A DNA stretch of 8,814 bases from Planctomycetaceae bacterium. GTDB lineage: Bacteria; Planctomycetota; Planctomycetia; Pirellulales; Pirellulaceae. The notes below the pieces were generated by a model, which was not told the DNA's origin, ran no database searches, and worked only from the letters and a program-made list of their open reading frames with translations. Location of the stretch: NCBI GenBank assembly GCA_007695205.1, contig REEF01000318.1:1-8814 (forward strand). The letters are read 5' to 3'. How positions within the stretch are numbered: the first letter of the stretch is position 1; every line of letters starts with the position of its first letter. The position numbers and the translations under genes are program-made. This document shows, piece after piece, positions 1 through 7,214 of this stretch.

Positions 1-172
1 CTGCTGAAACATTGGACGTACCCCCGAGTGACCCCGCACCATGAACCACGCGCGAAGCCTGGCGCGCATCGACGCACGTTTGTGGTCATGGCCGGTGACC
101 AGGCCATGGCGGTTGAAGTCGCGTCAGCGGGGCTCCAGGGGCTTCAACGAAGATCTGATCTGGCCGTTGGCT
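1..172 (+). repeat. Long dispersed repeat, copy A (5' end possibly outside the window)
   Basis: This stretch aligns almost end to end with 5304-5478, in the same orientation, with roughly four in five positions matching by eye and a few short indels. Shared blocks include ACCCCGCAC, GCGCGAAGC, GACGCACGTT, GTGGTCATGG, CAGGCCATGGCGG and GAAGATCTGATCTGG. The matches do not favour one reading frame, and short ORFs across the two copies diverge, so it looks like a non-coding dispersed element or an old duplication rather than a gene. The window begins inside or at the edge of this copy, so its true 5' boundary cannot be seen. No recognisable transposase fragment is present. Confidence 0.75.
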
Positions 173-355
173 GGTCTGGCTTATCGCGTCCACGCAGCGG
201 TGGTCATCGCTAACGCGTTTTGGTACGTTACAATCAAGCGGGGCTATGAACTTCGACGACCAACACGCGTTCGATGGACTCGACGATCAACCAACCTTGT
301 TTTCGGCCGCGGATCGGGCAACTGCTTTGCCGCCCGGCGGACAGATCGGCCGAAC

Positions 356-360
356 AGGAG
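356..360 (+). promoter_or_regulatory. Shine-Dalgarno site that fixes the start of the HZS-alpha-like gene
   Basis: AGGAG ends 8 bases before the ATG at 369. It favours this ATG over the in-frame ATG at 246, which has only a weak purine run (GCGGGGC) upstream. The protein starting at 369 also begins directly with a basic-hydrophobic signal peptide, whereas the extra 41 residues from 246 are polar. Confidence 0.7.
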
Positions 361-368
361 ACTCTCTG

Positions 369-3300
369 ATGCCAGGTGGACAGTTTGAGCGAATCTTCAC
401 ACGGCTCTTGCTGGTGGCTAGCATGGTGGCGGCCGGGAACGCGGAACATGCGTGGTCCGCATCCGCTGCAGCGGATGCGCCCGCAGTGGGCTCGGGCGAA
501 TCTCACGCAACGCTCGTACCCTTGTACCCGGGCGGGGCTTCGTTGCACGAAGCGATGTTGGCGTCGCGCGCCGTCTGGCGTGATGTCCGCCAAGCGGTGG
601 CAGGCGCCGCCGCGCAGGTCCAGGCGGGACCGTGGCACGTGGCACAACCGTCGGTCGCGGAGCACGAACTGGCTGGGGTGATCGATCTGAGCGCGCGCGA
701 TGCCCAGGGGCAGGGCCTCTGGAACCCACAACCCGACTGGCAGGACGGTCGCGTGCTGGACAGCAGTGACAACCCGTGGACGGCATGCCGCACGATTCGC
801 GCGGAACGTGCGGTGCGGCTTCTGTTGGGAGTTGGCGGTGGCGATCGGCTGGCCGTCTATCTGAATGGCCGGAAGCTGCTCGCGGCCGATACAGCGCTGA
901 CCTACTGTCGCTATGGAACCGGGATGCGACTGGACGGCACGCGCCAGGATCAAGTCGTTGCCTTGCTGGCGCTCGAACCGGGCGAGCATCAACTGGCCAT
1001 CCGCATCGAACAGCAATCGCCGGGCCCCCGCCAATTCTATTTTTCGTTGGCTGCCAATCCGGTACCGTATCTCTGGCGGTGTTTGGAGCGGGATTTCCCC
1101 CGCGATGCAAACCGCTTGCTGGCCGCCGTGCCAGCGGCGTGGTTCGCCGACGACGGTTGGCTGGCAGGATCCGGCGTGGATTGGGAGCGGGAGTTTCTCG
1201 AAGAAATGCTGGCCCGCTGGGACCACCGTGGCGCTGCCGTCCGACAGCAGATGGAGTTGCTGACCAGGCTGCTGAGCGGTGATGACCCAACGGATCACAC
1301 GGCACCGTGGCTTCGGCTGTGCATCCGCGCGGCCGAGTTGGACGCGATTCTGGACGCGGCCGACGGGCTTCGAGCGGCCGTGACGGCCTTGGGGGCTAGG
1401 TTTCCCGATCAGTATCCGGCGGCCGAGTTCCTGGCTCGGATCGCGACACTCGAAACGCGGGCGGTATCCGCGTCGTCCTCGGGGCTCGAACCCGCCGATG
1501 AAACAACCATGGCGCTGCATGAGGAACTGGCCGCTAGCCGCCGCGGGATGCTGGTCACCGCCAATCCGCTCTTGCGAGGCCAATCGATCCTGTTCGCGCG
1601 ACGCTCTACCTACGATTCCCCGCACTTCTACGACGACTATTACCAAGGCATTCAGAAGTACGGCGGCAGCTTGGCCAAGCTATCCTTGGACGACGGCGCC
1701 GTGACCAACGTGGTGCCCGAGTTGAGCGGCGGTGTCTTCGACCGGATGGATGTATCGTTCGATGCCCAACGCGTCGTGTTCGGTTACCGGCCGCCACGGC
1801 CCGAAGGGATGCGGTTATGGGAAGTCGGCGTCGACGGTTCGGGGCTCCGGCAGCTTACGTTCGAGCCTGACGACGAACAACAGCGGATGGCCCGGTACAG
1901 TCTGCACGCGATCGGTTCCTGCCAGGCCAACCCGCGGCTTCACGCGCACTGGACCGACGATATGCACCCCTGCTACCTGCCCGACGGGCGGATCGTGTTC
2001 GCGTCCAGCCGGTGCGAGCGGACGGCGGTTTGCGGTGGCCACACGCTGCCCTGTACGGTCCTGTACCGGATCGATGCCGATGGCGGGAACATGGAACGGC
2101 TCTCGCAGGGGATGCTCAGCGAGTTCACTCCCGCAGTGCTGGATGACGGCCGCATTCTCTACACGCGTTGGGAGTACGTCTACAAGGGCATTGCGGCGAT
2201 CCAGCCGCTGTGGGCCATGCGGCCCGACGGTTCGGGTTCCGAGGAAGTGTACGGCAACAACATCCGCGACCCCGGCGTGTTCTATCATGCCCGGCAGGTT
2301 CCCGACCGTCCCAACCTGATCGTCGCCACGGGTTGCGGCCACGAGCCGTTGGCGGTTGGTTCCATCCTGCTAGTGGATTTGCACCGCAATAAACGCAGCG
2401 AGGACGCCATGACCAGCCTGACGCCGGATACGACGGTGCGCGAGTTGCGCGGCTTGTACCAACGGCGCAACGGCCAGTGGCGTGAGGACGTGTACGGCCC
2501 GTTCTACTGCGATCCATTCCCGCTATCCGACCAGTTCTTCCTGGTTTCCGCCAATCTGGACCGGCGATACAACGACCAGACCGCCTATGGCATCTACCTG
2601 CTGGACGTATTCGGCAACCTGGTGCCGATCTACGACGATCCCGAAATGTCGTGCTTCACGCCGATCCTATTGAAACCGCGTCCGGTGCCGCCCGTGTTGC
2701 CAGCCATGTCGCGCCCCGGCGCGGTGGCGGAAACGCCGGTGGCGAGCCCTGCCAACGAACCGGTCGACGCGACGGCGACTTTGTTCTTGACCGACGTGTA
2801 CGAAGGGCTGCCGGGTGTCGAGCGGGGCGAGGTGAAGTATCTGCGCGTGCTGCGTCAGGTGGAACGTCCGTGGTCGGTCTGGCCCTATGGCAGCGGCGAC
2901 AACTTCCCTGGACAAATGGTCGCAGTAAGCTGGTACAGCCATATTTGGATCGCTGTCCTGGAAGGCGTGGTGCCGGTCCACGAAGACGGCTCGGCCTACT
3001 TCACCGCTCCGGCCGACGCCAACCTGTTCTTCCAGGCGCTCGACGGAGACTTCCTGGAAGTGCAGCGGATGCGGACGTTCATCAATCTGCGGCCGGACGA
3101 GCAGCGGTCCTGCATTGGCTGTCACGAGCACCGCACGCAGGCTCCGCCGCGCGACATCCGAGCCATGCCGCTGGCGCTGCGCGCCCCTCCGGCACCGTTG
3201 GGGCCACAACCGGGCGACGTGGCCCCGCGCCCACTGCACTACGAGACGGACGTGCAGCCCATCTTCGACAAGCACTGCATCGCATGCCACGGTAACACCG

Positions 3301-4358
3301 ATCCAGACGGCAAGCTGACGCTGACCGGCGATCGTACGGATCTGTTCAACCGTTCGTACGAGCAGATCATGAGCAAGGGGCTGATCAACACGGTGCGCGA
3401 GTGGACCGCACCGCCCGGTCAGGGCTCCTCGTGGACATGGTCCATGGAGCACGCACCGCCCGTGGCCCCCTACTCGCTCGGTTCGCACCGCAGCCGGTTG
3501 ATCGAGGTGTTGCGCGAGGGGCACCACGACGTGGCCCTATCGCCGGCCGAGTTCGTCAAGCTGGCCACGTGGATCGATACGAACGGGCAATACTACGGTT
3601 CGTACTTCGGTCTGCGCAACCTGCGTCATCGCGACCGGCCGGGCTTCCGCGAGCCGCCGACGTTGCGATCGGCCTACGGCGTTCGGCCCGACCCGATATC
3701 CGACGGGCCGCTGGAGCCTGTGCCTGCCGAACTGGTCGGCCACTGGCGGTTCGACGAACCGGACGGCGCCACCGTCCTTGACGGTTCGGGGTCCGGCCAC
3801 CACGGGCACGTGGTCGGCGCGCGGCGGATCGAGGGCCGTAGCGGCCGGGCACTGAAGTTCTCCGGCCACGGGGACTTTGTGCACGTCGGCGATTTGCCGG
3901 GCGATTTCACCACCGTCAGCATCGCCTTCTGGGTCAAGCCGGAATCCTTGCGCAACCGCTGGAACGCGATCCTGTTCTGCGACGACTGGAGCGAACACGA
4001 TCTGCACCTGAGCCTTTTGCAGAACGGCGCCGCGAACGTGGCCATCCACCGCGGCTCGGCCGGCCACGCCCATTTCGCGTCCTTCGCCGAGGTAGGAAAC
4101 AGGGCCTGGCATCACGTGGCCGTGGTCTGCGACATGCGCGCGGGCGGCTCGATCCAGTTTTACATCGACGGCCGGCCCGACCGGAAGCACCCCGTTTTCG
4201 GTCCCGAAGCGACCGTGTATCTGACCGGCGTCCGGTTGGGCGGTTACAACGTTTGGGAAAAACAGCCTGGTGCCAACTACCACGGGGCGCTCGACGATTT
4301 CCGCATCTATCGCGGCCTGTTGAACGAGGACCAGATCCGCACCCTGGCCAATGAATAA
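369..4358 (+). CDS. Exported HzsA-like multidomain protein with two CXXCH motifs and a LamG-like C-terminus
   Basis: Seen in the sequence (1329 residues from ATG 369): a signal peptide at about 1-32 with hydrophobic core LLLVASMVAAG. A beta-sandwich-like region at about 135-230 contains VYLNGRKLL and LEPGEHQLAIRI, reminiscent of PA14 or carbohydrate-binding modules. PD40/TolB-like propeller repeats follow at about 398-757 (YLPDGRIVFASSR, LDDGRILYTRWEY), with a cysteine cluster at C518, C535, C549, C555 and C562. The segment at about 810-928 (GEVKYLRVLRQ, HEDGSAYFTAPADA, then SCIGCHEHR with C915/C918/H919) matches what I recall of the hydrazine synthase alpha middle domain (PF18582). A second motif, CIACHG (C970/C973/H974), sits in a planctomycete-cytochrome-like context (VQPIFDKHC). 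A LamG/concanavalin-like domain occupies about 1121-1326 (GHWRFDEPDG, FVHVGDLPG, WHHVAVVCDM).

Known: HzsA of anammox bacteria has a propeller and two c-type hemes, and homologues occur widely in non-anammox planctomycetes with unknown function.

Inferred: a periplasmic or surface-exposed diheme protein, possibly glycan-binding. No HzsB/HzsC is nearby, so hydrazine synthesis is not supported. An alternative start at 246 would add 41 residues. Confidence 0.9.
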   Translation: MPGGQFERIFTRLLLVASMVAAGNAEHAWSASAAADAPAVGSGESHATLVPLYPGGASLHEAMLASRAVWRDVRQAVAGAAAQVQAGPWHVAQPSVAEHELAGVIDLSARDAQGQGLWNPQPDWQDGRVLDSSDNPWTACRTIRAERAVRLLLGVGGGDRLAVYLNGRKLLAADTALTYCRYGTGMRLDGTRQDQVVALLALEPGEHQLAIRIEQQSPGPRQFYFSLAANPVPYLWRCLERDFPRDANRLLAAVPAAWFADDGWLAGSGVDWEREFLEEMLARWDHRGAAVRQQMELLTRLLSGDDPTDHTAPWLRLCIRAAELDAILDAADGLRAAVTALGARFPDQYPAAEFLARIATLETRAVSASSSGLEPADETTMALHEELAASRRGMLVTANPLLRGQSILFARRSTYDSPHFYDDYYQGIQKYGGSLAKLSLDDGAVTNVVPELSGGVFDRMDVSFDAQRVVFGYRPPRPEGMRLWEVGVDGSGLRQLTFEPDDEQQRMARYSLHAIGSCQANPRLHAHWTDDMHPCYLPDGRIVFASSRCERTAVCGGHTLPCTVLYRIDADGGNMERLSQGMLSEFTPAVLDDGRILYTRWEYVYKGIAAIQPLWAMRPDGSGSEEVYGNNIRDPGVFYHARQVPDRPNLIVATGCGHEPLAVGSILLVDLHRNKRSEDAMTSLTPDTTVRELRGLYQRRNGQWREDVYGPFYCDPFPLSDQFFLVSANLDRRYNDQTAYGIYLLDVFGNLVPIYDDPEMSCFTPILLKPRPVPPVLPAMSRPGAVAETPVASPANEPVDATATLFLTDVYEGLPGVERGEVKYLRVLRQVERPWSVWPYGSGDNFPGQMVAVSWYSHIWIAVLEGVVPVHEDGSAYFTAPADANLFFQALDGDFLEVQRMRTFINLRPDEQRSCIGCHEHRTQAPPRDIRAMPLALRAPPAPLGPQPGDVAPRPLHYETDVQPIFDKHCIACHGNTDPDGKLTLTGDRTDLFNRSYEQIMSKGLINTVREWTAPPGQGSSWTWSMEHAPPVAPYSLGSHRSRLIEVLREGHHDVALSPAEFVKLATWIDTNGQYYGSYFGLRNLRHRDRPGFREPPTLRSAYGVRPDPISDGPLEPVPAELVGHWRFDEPDGATVLDGSGSGHHGHVVGARRIEGRSGRALKFSGHGDFVHVGDLPGDFTTVSIAFWVKPESLRNRWNAILFCDDWSEHDLHLSLLQNGAANVAIHRGSAGHAHFASFAEVGNRAWHHVAVVCDMRAGGSIQFYIDGRPDRKHPVFGPEATVYLTGVRLGGYNVWEKQPGANYHGALDDFRIYRGLLNEDQIRTLANE

Positions 4359-4413
4359 ACGGATAGCGCGGCGAATCATAGTGACCGCGCAGAAACAAGT
4401 TGAACAACTAACC

Positions 4414-4440
4414 GTAGGACGGATTGGCAATCCGTCCTAC
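4414..4440. repeat. Perfect hairpin, REP-like; possible terminator of the HZS-alpha-like gene
   Basis: Arms GTAGGACGGATT (4414-4425) and AATCCGTCCTAC (4429-4440) are exact reverse complements around a GGC loop. It lies 56 bases after the stop at 4358 and is followed only by TTTC, so it is a poor intrinsic terminator by the T-tract criterion, although the stem could still stop transcription or protect an mRNA 3' end. From memory, the GGACGGATTGGCAATCCGTCC core is dispersed in planctomycete genomes and produces spurious peptides of the TDCQSVLR type. That points to a REP-like repeat rather than a gene-specific terminator. Confidence 0.75.
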
Positions 4441-4487
4441 TTTCGATGCAACTACGGGGTGCATTTTCTAATCCGGGGAACCGAATG

Positions 4488-5466
4488 ATGCGAGACGCAG
4501 CAAAGACCGTCCGACTGGTATTGGCTTGCCTCCTGCTGGCCAGTTTCTTCTGCGGGATTGCCGAGGCTGACGGCGGGGCGCTCGAAGGAGCTGTCTGGCT
4601 GACACCGCAAAGCATCGTCGCCGCCTCGGGACCGGCCTATGGGACTCAGGATCAAGCCGATGCCGGATATGGTACCCAATACGGCGCCGCGCGCGCCATC
4701 GACGACGATCCTGCGACCTTCTGCTGCTTGCTGGACGATACGCCGGACGCGTCGGACGGGGATACGAAGAAGATTCCGCCGGGGAAGGGACAGGCCGGTC
4801 ACCGGGCATATCGTTTTCGACCTGGGCCGCACGCTGGATGTTGTGGCAGTCAAGCTGATCGCGCGTGACAGCCCCGGCGCGTATGGCCCGAAGAATGTCG
4901 ATCTGTTCTGGGTTGCCGGCGACGGTCCCGTGAAACAGATTGCCGTAGCTGGTCTCGAGGGCAAACCGGGCATTCAGGACTTGGTCGTGCCCCACGACGT
5001 CCCCCGCTTGACCGGCGGCCAGGCACACACCATCAATTGTCCGCCAACCAGGACTCGCTACGTGGGCCTGCGGGTGAACGACAGCTACGAGGCGGGTCCG
5101 GTTCATTACAATTTTCAGCTCGCCGGCTTCCGGGTCGCCATCCGCTTGACCGAGGAAGACAAGCGGTGGCTGGCCGTGTCAAACAAAAGGGGACGGGGGT
5201 CTTTTTCCGCCTCCTTTTCCTTGACCGCACGTCTCGAAAAGACCCCCGTCCCCTGGTATGAACCCCGCCAGAGTAGCTTCCAACCTGATCGCCTTGGTGA
5301 AATCTGCTTGAACACCGGACGGTGCCCCCGACTGACCCCGCACAATGAACCGAGCGCGAAGCTTGGGGCGCTTAGACGCACGTTCGTGGTCATGGTCGGC
5401 TGGTGGATCAGGCCATGGCGGCTGGAGCCGCGTCACGGGGCTCCTGGGGCGTCTACGAAGATCTGA
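4488..5466 (+). pseudogene. Frameshifted secreted discoidin (F5/8 type C) domain protein with repeat-derived tail
   Basis: The first frame, from ATG 4488 (or the adjacent ATG 4485), gives a signal peptide with core LVLACLLLASFFCGIAEA. It then gives the start of a discoidin-like domain (ASGPAYGTQ, YGTQYGAARAIDDDPATF) and runs out of frame to a stop at 4866-4868. The domain resumes in the +1 frame as PVTGHIVFDLGRTLDVVAVK, then YGPKNVDLFW and YVGLRVNDSYEAGPVHYNF, ending about FRVAI. Removing one G from 4787-4789 restores a continuous reading through GKDRPVTGHIVFDLG and a protein of about 325 residues. The start is supported by GGGGAA 7 bases upstream of 4488.

After about SNK the frame enters the palindrome at 5188 and the long repeat, so the last 92 codons are repeat-derived. 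The original C-terminus may therefore be lost.

Known: such domains bind carbohydrates or surfaces. Inferred: it once worked outside the cytoplasm near the preceding gene product. A sequencing error, rather than a real mutation, could explain the frameshift. Confidence 0.75.
5188..5254. repeat. Long-armed palindromic (REP/BIME-like) element
   Basis: The left arm at 5188-5205 reads AGGGGACGGGGGTCTTTT. Its exact reverse complement is at 5237-5254, giving 18-base arms around a 31-base interior. Long GC-rich arms bordering T/A runs are typical of REP-type elements mobilised by REP-associated tyrosine transposases. From memory, GGGGACGGGGGTC palindromes recur in planctomycete genomes. The discoidin reading frame passes through it without a stop. 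No RAYT transposase gene is in the window. Confidence 0.8.
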
Positions 5467-5478
5467 TCTGGGCGTTGC
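5304..5478 (+). repeat. Long dispersed repeat, copy B
   Basis: This copy matches 1-172 in direct orientation, starting at CTGCTTGAAC and ending about GATCTGGGCGTTG. It begins 50 bases after the palindrome at 5188-5254. The discoidin gene's downstream frame reads into it and stops at 5464-5466. Small indels relative to copy A, for example an insertion around 5400-5408 (CTGGTGGAT versus GTGAC), shift reading frames, which argues against a conserved protein product. Confidence 0.75.
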
Positions 5479-5620
5479 GGGGATTTTGCCGAGTTCCATT
5501 TTCCTGCCATAACCTTCGCATCAGCCGCGTTGCAGCCGCTCGATTTGCTCGCGTGTGCCCCTGGGCTTTGGGTAATGCGTTGGCGTCACGTTTCGGCCAT
5601 CAAGATCCCCTGAGGCACTC

Positions 5621-5648
5621 TTGACACCAATTCGCTCAAGGTTATCCT
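5621..5648 (+). promoter_or_regulatory. Candidate sigma-70-type promoter for the small Cys/His-rich protein gene
   Basis: A perfect -35 hexamer TTGACA (5621-5626) is followed after 16 bases by TATCCT (5643-5648), which has four of six matches to TATAAT. Transcription would start near 5655, about 18 bases before the ATG at 5673 and 39 before the ATG at 5694. The very short leader to 5673 leaves the downstream ATG as a reasonable alternative start. Planctomycete promoters are not well defined, so confidence is moderate. Confidence 0.5.
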
Positions 5649-5672
5649 AATAGTGGAAAGAAGTATTGGGCG

Positions 5673-6086
5673 ATGTCCGCTCGTGGGGTTCTTATGCGTC
5701 AGCCGCGAACACTGATCACGATGGGTGTGTTGGCCGGTTACCTGATCACGGTAATCGCTGCGCTGCCGTTGCATCATTGCGACAGCCATCGATCCGAGCC
5801 GATCGGTTGGGCGGCCCATGACGGATGTGGGCATTGCGTCGAAGCCTGTGGGGCTCGCATTGTCCAGGACGACAGGACATCAAGCCAGCTTGACGCCTTC
5901 GACCTGGGCCACCGTTCCGACTGTATCGTCTGTCACTTGCTGGCTCAGAAAAGTCTCGCGATCCTTGCGATTGCGGCCATCGGCTGGGGCGAAGTCGTTT
6001 CGGAAGCGTCTTACTCCGAGCCCAGCCCGCCGAGGCTTTCACTGCGGTTTTCTTCCCCGATCCGCGCTCCTCCCTGGTTCGCGTGA
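5673..6086 (+). CDS. Small Cys/His-rich membrane protein of unknown function (DUF2946-like pattern)
   Basis: The protein has 137 residues from ATG 5673, with GGAAAGAAG ending 9 bases upstream; ATG 5694 (MRQPRT) is an alternative start. A hydrophobic segment at about 13-33 (ITMGVLAGYLITVIAALPL) is an N-terminal membrane anchor or signal. It is followed by HHCDSH (34-39), CGHCVEAC (52-59), and a C84-x2-C87-H88 motif leading into a second hydrophobic stretch (about 89-106, SLAILAIAAIGWG). The tail is Ser/Pro-rich.

The layout of an N-terminal hydrophobic helix, His/Cys pairs, then a Cys pair before a second helix recalls DUF2946-type small proteins, often found near metal-handling genes. That match is from pattern only. 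CIVCH fits the covalent-heme signature, but in so small a protein the Cys/His groups could equally bind metal. The pseudopilin gene starts 97 bases after the stop on the same strand and could be co-transcribed. Confidence 0.7.
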   Translation: MSARGVLMRQPRTLITMGVLAGYLITVIAALPLHHCDSHRSEPIGWAAHDGCGHCVEACGARIVQDDRTSSQLDAFDLGHRSDCIVCHLLAQKSLAILAIAAIGWGEVVSEASYSEPSPPRLSLRFSSPIRAPPWFA

Positions 6087-6183
6087 AAACCTTTATCGGT
6101 CCGAATTTCACGCCAATCGCGCACCGCAGTGCCCATGCGCTCGTTATGTGTGATGCGCGATCATTCTTGGGAGGTAATCGTTC

Positions 6184-7098
6184 ATGTTCAGGCGACATTC
6201 TGGTTTTACACTGGTGGAATTACTGGTCGTCATCGCCATTATTGGCATCCTGGTTGCGCTGCTTTTGCCCGCCGTTCAGATGGCCCGCGAAGCAGCGCGT
6301 CGCACGTCGTGCAGCAACAACTTGAAGCAGATCGGATTGGGCCTGCACATGTACCACGACACGTTTGGCTGCTTGCCGGCCGGTTGGAGAGGTTACGACC
6401 CGGCCAACGGCCAGCCTTTCTGGTTCGGGCTTCCGGGCTGGGCGTGGAGCACCAGCATCCTGCCGTATATGGAGCAGACCGCTGTGCTTGATGGTTTGGT
6501 GCATTTCGAGCATCCGATCAGCGATCCGATCAACGCGGACGCACGGTTGGCCCGGATCAAGATCTACCGCTGTCCGACGGACATCGGCGACGACATCTTC
6601 GATCTTGCCGGAGGAGGTCCAGCGGTTGGCACCCCGGCGCCCTTTCCGTTGCAGATGGCCAAGGGAAACTACATCGGCATGTTTGGTACGGTGAACTTCC
6701 GCGAACTCTGCGCCCCGACATTCGCCACGTTTAACGGCTGCGAAGGCGACGGCACGTTCATGCTCAATCGGCAGTTCCGTTTTGCGGATATCCGCGATGG
6801 TTTGAGCACGACATTGATCGTCGGAGAACGGAATTCGCGCCACGCGCCGTCAACGTGGCTGGGCGTCGTGAGCGGTGGCCAGCACGGCGTGGCGCGGGTT
6901 GCTGGAGTCGCCGCTTTTCCGCCCAATTCGACGGCGGCGCCCAGTCACTACTTCCACAACTTCAGCAGTTTCCATCCGGCCGGCACGAACTTTCTGGCTG
7001 GGGACGGCTCGGTCCGTCTGATCGCCGAGACGATCGAAACATCGGTCTACCACGCGTTGGCCACGCGGGCTGGCAACGAGGTCGTGGGGCAATACTGA
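6184..7098 (+). CDS. DUF1559 family type II pseudopilin-like protein (H-X9-DG C-terminal motif)
   Basis: The protein has 304 residues. GGGAGGT at 6169-6175, 8 bases upstream, fixes the start. The N-terminus MFRRHSG / FTLVELLVVIAIIGILVALL is a classic prepilin cleavage/methylation signal: a basic leader, cleavage after Gly7, Phe8 at the new N-terminus, and Glu at +5. The hydrophobic helix continues to about residue 30, followed by the DUF1559 hallmark RRTSCSNNLKQIGLGLHMYHD.

The C-terminal part carries FADIRDGLSTTLIVGERNS and the H-X9-DG motif (H264 to D274-G275, SFHPAGTNFLAGDGS). Both are standard in this family (PF07963 plus PF07596/SBP_bac_10, from memory).

This family is hugely expanded in planctomycetes. 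Its members are thought to be processed by a prepilin peptidase and to sit at the inner membrane or in pseudopilus-like fibres, but their exact role is unknown. The length is normal and the gene is intact. Confidence 0.95.
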   Translation: MFRRHSGFTLVELLVVIAIIGILVALLLPAVQMAREAARRTSCSNNLKQIGLGLHMYHDTFGCLPAGWRGYDPANGQPFWFGLPGWAWSTSILPYMEQTAVLDGLVHFEHPISDPINADARLARIKIYRCPTDIGDDIFDLAGGGPAVGTPAPFPLQMAKGNYIGMFGTVNFRELCAPTFATFNGCEGDGTFMLNRQFRFADIRDGLSTTLIVGERNSRHAPSTWLGVVSGGQHGVARVAGVAAFPPNSTAAPSHYFHNFSSFHPAGTNFLAGDGSVRLIAETIETSVYHALATRAGNEVVGQY

Positions 7099-7103
7099 CT
7101 TAC

Positions 7104-7125
7104 GCGATCAAAAGTACTTGATCGC
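7104..7125. terminator. Inverted repeat between convergent genes, possible bidirectional terminator
   Basis: Arms GCGATCAA (7104-7111) and TTGATCGC (7118-7125) are exact reverse complements around a 6-base loop, starting 5 bases after the pseudopilin stop. The element lies between two convergent genes, where a shared terminator would be useful. No T-tract follows on either strand, so an intrinsic terminator is only suggested. Confidence 0.4.
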
Positions 7126-7214
7126 CGAGCTGGCGGGCCGATTCTTTTGCCGCAAGCTGGTACCCGAGACCGAAGCTGGCGATCGCGGTTGTGGTGACGG
7201 TCCTTGATGACACG

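Noticed and set aside
229..234. TACAAT as a -10 box for the HZS-alpha-like gene
   Set aside because: No acceptable -35 hexamer lies 15-19 bases upstream. A lone hexamer is too common to call.
246..368. 41-residue N-terminal extension of the HZS-alpha-like protein
   Set aside because: The ATG at 246 has a weak ribosome site and would bury the signal peptide. ATG 369 has AGGAG at good spacing.
234..1646. Large minus-strand open frame of 470 codons
   Set aside because: It is antisense to the HZS-alpha-like gene. Its Arg/Gln/Gly-rich composition without domain motifs marks it as a shadow of a GC-rich gene.
369..4358. True anammox hydrazine synthase subunit
   Set aside because: No HzsB/HzsC genes are in the window and the domain build is much larger. 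HZS-alpha-like proteins are known in non-anammox planctomycetes.
4866..5466. Programmed +1 frameshift in the discoidin gene
   Set aside because: There is no recognised slippery motif, stimulatory structure or rare-codon/stop context at the shift. A one-base insertion in a G-rich tract explains it more simply.
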